Below, in pieces: positions 61,659 to 64,000 of a DNA stretch of 64,000 nt. The stretch lies in assembly GCA_016700075.1 (NCBI GenBank), contig CP065000.1:1426001-1490000 (forward strand), given 5' to 3'. Below the pieces are notes generated by a model. It did no database searches and was not told the origin of the DNA. It was given only the letters and a program-made list of their open reading frames with translations. The first letter of the stretch is position 1. Each line of letters opens with the position of its first letter. A program made the translations under genes and the position numbers. The stretch comes from Acidobacteriota bacterium (GTDB lineage Bacteria > Acidobacteriota > Blastocatellia > Pyrinomonadales > Pyrinomonadaceae).

Positions 61659-62737
61659 TTTGTTCTCTCTTGTCTTCGAAATTCTGTCAGTTGGTCATAC
61701 ACGACCCGGTGTCCCGATTCGCTAAGATGCATCGGATCCGCAAAAAGAAATGCTGACGACGGCCGCGGAAGCTGTCGGAAAGCATCACGCGTATCAATGT
61801 ATCGAATATCCTTCGCTCTCAGATATTCGATAATTCTGTCCTGCGGTGAAAAGTCACCGCCTTCCTGCCTCATTTGAAACTCGTACGGATTCAGAAATAC
61901 GGCAAATCTGCCGTTTCTTTGTTTCACAAGCTCGTGGATCTTGGCTATCGGCTCCAGGATCTCTTTCGAACGGCCGCTTGCGGCATCCATCAGCGACAGA
62001 TCCCATTCAAAATATCGCCGAGAAGGATCAGTGGTGAGGCCTGTTATCAAAACATACAACTTAGATCGCGGTCCGAGAAACTCATTCATCCCGGCAAATG
62101 CAGAAGCTATCATGCGTTTGACCCCGGCAAGCCCGCTAGCAGATGCCGGTTTTTCTTCTGACTGTCCAATTTCCCTGAAATCATTCAGGCAATAGAACAA
62201 AATGACCTCGTCGATCTCAGGATGATCCGACAAGGCCCGCTCCGCGGTTCGCAAATAATCCGGCAGCGAAAAGCCGTTGACCGCTGCATTGTAAACCGCT
62301 GACGATTGGTCCGAGCTCCGCAGCAGTCCCGCAAATGTCTTTTCCTCAGGAACGCCGACGCCAAATGTCACGGAGTCACCCAACAGAAGTATCGCCCTCT
62401 GAACTTCAGGATAACGATAATTCTCGGGTACTCGGAAGCCGTTCGAATCCGAAAACACCGCCGCCCCGAAAGACACCCCTTGCGAGTTCGGCGCGTTTGC
62501 AACCGGTCTGCCCGCTGCGTCAAGGAACATGAAGTCTTTGCTGGTCTTTCTCAGATTGATGTCGAGAAATGCCCTGCAAAAGAGTTCACCTATCCCGAGC
62601 AGGATCAGGCAAAATGCAACCGAAACCGCCGTCAGAAGCAGCTTTTTGAAAAAACCCGACGGTCGTCGTAGATCTTCGGCCACAAGTAGATTAGAAGATA
62701 CCCAATTATGCTTGTCAAAGCAGGTTGCTCCGGGCAC
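61655..62737 (-). CDS. Membrane-anchored SGNH/GDSL hydrolase
   Basis: 360 aa from a GTG at 62737; a later GTG at 62683 is possible and no ribosome-binding site decides. One N-terminal helix (about 33-55) anchors it. SGNH blocks are AILLLGDSVTFGVGVPEE (Ser), NAAVNGFSLPDY, FYCLNDFRE and the C-terminal ADPMHLSESGHRV (Asp-His). It sits at the head of the carbamoyltransferase operon. Enzymes like this acylate or deacylate cell-envelope sugars; carbamoylation and acylation may act on one glycan (inference). Confidence 0.8.
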   Translation of the reverse strand: MPGATCFDKHNWVSSNLLVAEDLRRPSGFFKKLLLTAVSVAFCLILLGIGELFCRAFLDINLRKTSKDFMFLDAAGRPVANAPNSQGVSFGAAVFSDSNGFRVPENYRYPEVQRAILLLGDSVTFGVGVPEEKTFAGLLRSSDQSSAVYNAAVNGFSLPDYLRTAERALSDHPEIDEVILFYCLNDFREIGQSEEKPASASGLAGVKRMIASAFAGMNEFLGPRSKLYVLITGLTTDPSRRYFEWDLSLMDAASGRSKEILEPIAKIHELVKQRNGRFAVFLNPYEFQMRQEGGDFSPQDRIIEYLRAKDIRYIDTRDAFRQLPRPSSAFLFADPMHLSESGHRVVYDQLTEFRRQERTN

Positions 62738-62833
62738 GAGGCCGTCGGGGATGGTCTCTCAGGCAGCTAACTTGCCTTAAGCGATGCGGTGTGCAAAATT
62801 CAAATATGTACATAAATTTAAGGAGGGCATAAA

Positions 62834-63166
62834 ATGCCGACAATTACAGCAGACATTGCTTCGGGATCCGTCTTCTTCGATGCCGAAGCCGGAAAGAAAC
62901 TGGTTCTGGCACTCGAGGACAATGGCGTCGATATACTTCACCGATGCGGCGGAAATGCACGCTGCACGACCTGTAGAGTTGAGATAATCGAGGGGGACGC
63001 GGGCGAAATGGGCGAAGCGGAAGAAGCCATTTTGTCAACAAAAGGAGACCTCGCCCCGAATACGCGGCTTTCGTGCCAGATCCGCTGTGAGGGCGATCTG
63101 CACGTCAAGGTCGTGAATCAGGCAAGCGTAACGGGAATGGATGCGGGCACACGCCCCGTAGATTGA
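62834..63166 (+). CDS. 2Fe-2S ferredoxin (adrenodoxin/plant type)
   Basis: 110 aa. AAGGAGGGC lies 7 bp before the ATG. The cluster ligands are in CGGNARCTTC (three Cys) with the fourth in RLSCQIRC. FFDAEAGKKLVLALEDNG and RVEIIEGDAGEMGEAEE match the family. Electron carrier in the cytoplasm; the partner is not local. Starts an operon with superoxide dismutase (17-bp gap). Confidence 0.92.
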   Translation: MPTITADIASGSVFFDAEAGKKLVLALEDNGVDILHRCGGNARCTTCRVEIIEGDAGEMGEAEEAILSTKGDLAPNTRLSCQIRCEGDLHVKVVNQASVTGMDAGTRPVD

Positions 63167-63183
63167 TAAAGGGAGTAAGAATT

Positions 63184-63789
63184 ATGGGAACAAGCACTAC
63201 ATACACAGCAAAAACATTTGATCTTTCGGACCTGACGGGAATCTCGAACGAAACGCTTGCGATGCACTTCAAGCTTTACGAAGGCTACGTTACGAACACC
63301 AACGTCCTGAATCAACGCATCGCTGACCTGATCGGCGGCGGCGAACTCGACGCAACGCAAGTCGCTGCATTCAGTGAACTTAAGCGTCGTTTCGGATTCG
63401 AGTACAACGGCATGGTGCTGCATGAATACTATTTCGAGAACATGCAGAAACATGGCACGGGTGATCCATCGACAGGATCAGCTTTCATGCAGGCCGCCGA
63501 AGCGAGTTTCGGCAGCTACGACGTTTGGAAAGCCGATTTCATGAATACAGGCAAGATGCGCGGCGTCGGTTGGGCTGCGGTCTATCAGGATCCGTCGAAC
63601 GGCGCTATCTCGAACCATTGGATCAACCTCCACGAGACCGGCAATGTCGCGGGCTACAAACCGATCCTTATTATGGACGTTTGGGAGCACGCGTTCATCA
63701 AAGACTACGCTCCGGCGGACCGTCCGAAATACATCGAGGCATTTTTTGCCAATATCGACTGGGAAGTCGTCAATTCGCGTCTTGGATAG
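63184..63789 (+). CDS. Fe/Mn superoxide dismutase family protein
   Basis: 201 aa from the ATG at 63184 (GGAGTAAG upstream); an earlier in-frame TTG is less likely. The four metal ligands are visible: His in MHFKLYEGYV, His in VLHEYYFENM, Asp and His in MDVWEHAFIKDY. The linker GVGWAAVYQD precedes the last pair as in SOD. The N-terminal His motif is degenerate compared with HxxxY of most SODs, so metal preference cannot be assigned. It detoxifies superoxide in the cytoplasm or periplasm. Confidence 0.85.
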   Translation: MGTSTTYTAKTFDLSDLTGISNETLAMHFKLYEGYVTNTNVLNQRIADLIGGGELDATQVAAFSELKRRFGFEYNGMVLHEYYFENMQKHGTGDPSTGSAFMQAAEASFGSYDVWKADFMNTGKMRGVGWAAVYQDPSNGAISNHWINLHETGNVAGYKPILIMDVWEHAFIKDYAPADRPKYIEAFFANIDWEVVNSRLG

Positions 63790-63805
63790 ATAGACGTTAG
63801 AATTT

Positions 63806-63865
63806 AACAGGATGGGCAGGATACTCAGGATTTGAATTCATCCTGTTGGCCTTGTCCATCCTGTT
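63806..63865 (+). repeat. Mosaic inverted repeat AACAGGATGG...CCATCCTGTT
   Basis: AACAGGATGG (63806-63815) pairs exactly with CCATCCTGTT (63856-63865); an inner stem CAGGA/TCCTG (63826-63830/63841-63845) encloses TTTGAATTCA. The T-rich run after it makes a weak terminator for the SOD gene possible. Repeats of this ACAGGAT-ATCCTGT kind are found as extragenic elements in many bacteria. Confidence 0.7.
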
Positions 63866-63874
63866 TCAATTTTT

Positions 63875-64000
63875 ATGATCGAGGAAAAGGTTCTTGTCCA
63901 AACATTTCTGAACCGCAAGCAGCGTGAGCGGCTTAGAAAACCCGATTGGCTGAAGATCAAGCTCGGCGATCCGCGTAATCAGAACGCCGTGCTCGACCTG
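63875..64000 (+). CDS. lipA: Lipoyl synthase, N-terminal part (3' end outside window)
   Basis: 42 residues are visible: MIEEKVLVQTFLNRKQRERL, then RKPDWLKIKLGDPRNQNAV, which matches the start of lipoyl synthase (R(K/R)PxWLK(V/I)K). The radical SAM core is beyond the window. LipA inserts the two sulfurs into octanoyl groups. The identification rests on this short stretch. Confidence 0.7.
   Translation, partial: MIEEKVLVQTFLNRKQRERLRKPDWLKIKLGDPRNQNAVLDL

Overview
This is a stretch of an ordinary bacterial chromosome with densely packed genes on both strands. It carries lpxK, several beta-barrel, TonB-type and lipobox-bearing envelope proteins, and many signal-peptide proteins of no recognised family, so the host is a diderm (LPS-making) bacterium. 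The mix of a Tes-like radical SAM enzyme, an M1 peptidase without GAMEN, a free-standing PGI domain of the TAL-PGI type and many 'hypothetical secreted' proteins fits Acidobacteriota (Blastocatellia-like) best. That placement is inference from gene content, not a phylogeny.

Layout. 1-5.6 kb: end of a sensor histidine kinase, a DUF1003 protein, an outer-membrane barrel gene hit at its last codons by a complete IS3-family element (2243-3448), a PepSY protein and two tandem COG4705 membrane proteins. 5.7-6.7 kb: a rearrangement scar made of three truncated genes and a small antitoxin-like gene, followed by a 21-bp tandem repeat. 6.7-13 kb: remains of a pyrimidine/beta-alanine type catabolic block (dihydropyrimidinase fragment, class III aminotransferase, aldehyde dehydrogenase) around an M1 peptidase. 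13-26 kb: adenylate-forming ligase, TPR protein, glucose-6-phosphate isomerase, flippase-like protein, a secreted phosphatase with a large unknown partner, a GT39-like membrane protein and an ABC permease. 26-31 kb: Tes-like radical SAM enzyme, threonine synthase, a TesA-like esterase. 31-37 kb: YbbA/YbbP-like ABC system divergent from the esterase, RdgB, tRNA-Pro(TGG), an HU protein with a strong terminator, then a structured leader ahead of an 82-aa protein. 37-47 kb: a polytopic membrane protein, TonB-domain protein, YqeY, a LolA-like protein, and the hrcA-grpE-dnaK-dnaJ heat-shock operon. 47-58 kb: SprT-like protease, dienoyl-CoA reductase-like SDR, TrpG/PabA and an atypical TrpD, LpxK, AI-2E family transporter with a tiny downstream membrane protein, an STT3-like membrane protein. 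58-64 kb: hydrolase, thioesterase, a compact SGNH hydrolase-carbamoyltransferase-DUF5989-SxtJ operon, 2Fe-2S ferredoxin, superoxide dismutase and the start of lipoyl synthase.

No CRISPR array, rRNA, prophage or defence island was seen. No gene-free stretch exceeds about 300 bases; the longest (36674-36901) holds a promoter and a structured leader. Short heptamer/octamer repeats occur at three or more places and in two cases are translated as part of proteins. The most promising things to follow up are the structured RNA leader at 36742-36890, the Tes homologue, the carbamoyltransferase operon, the TrpD with altered PRPP-site residues, and the IS insertion whose empty site can be reconstructed base by base.
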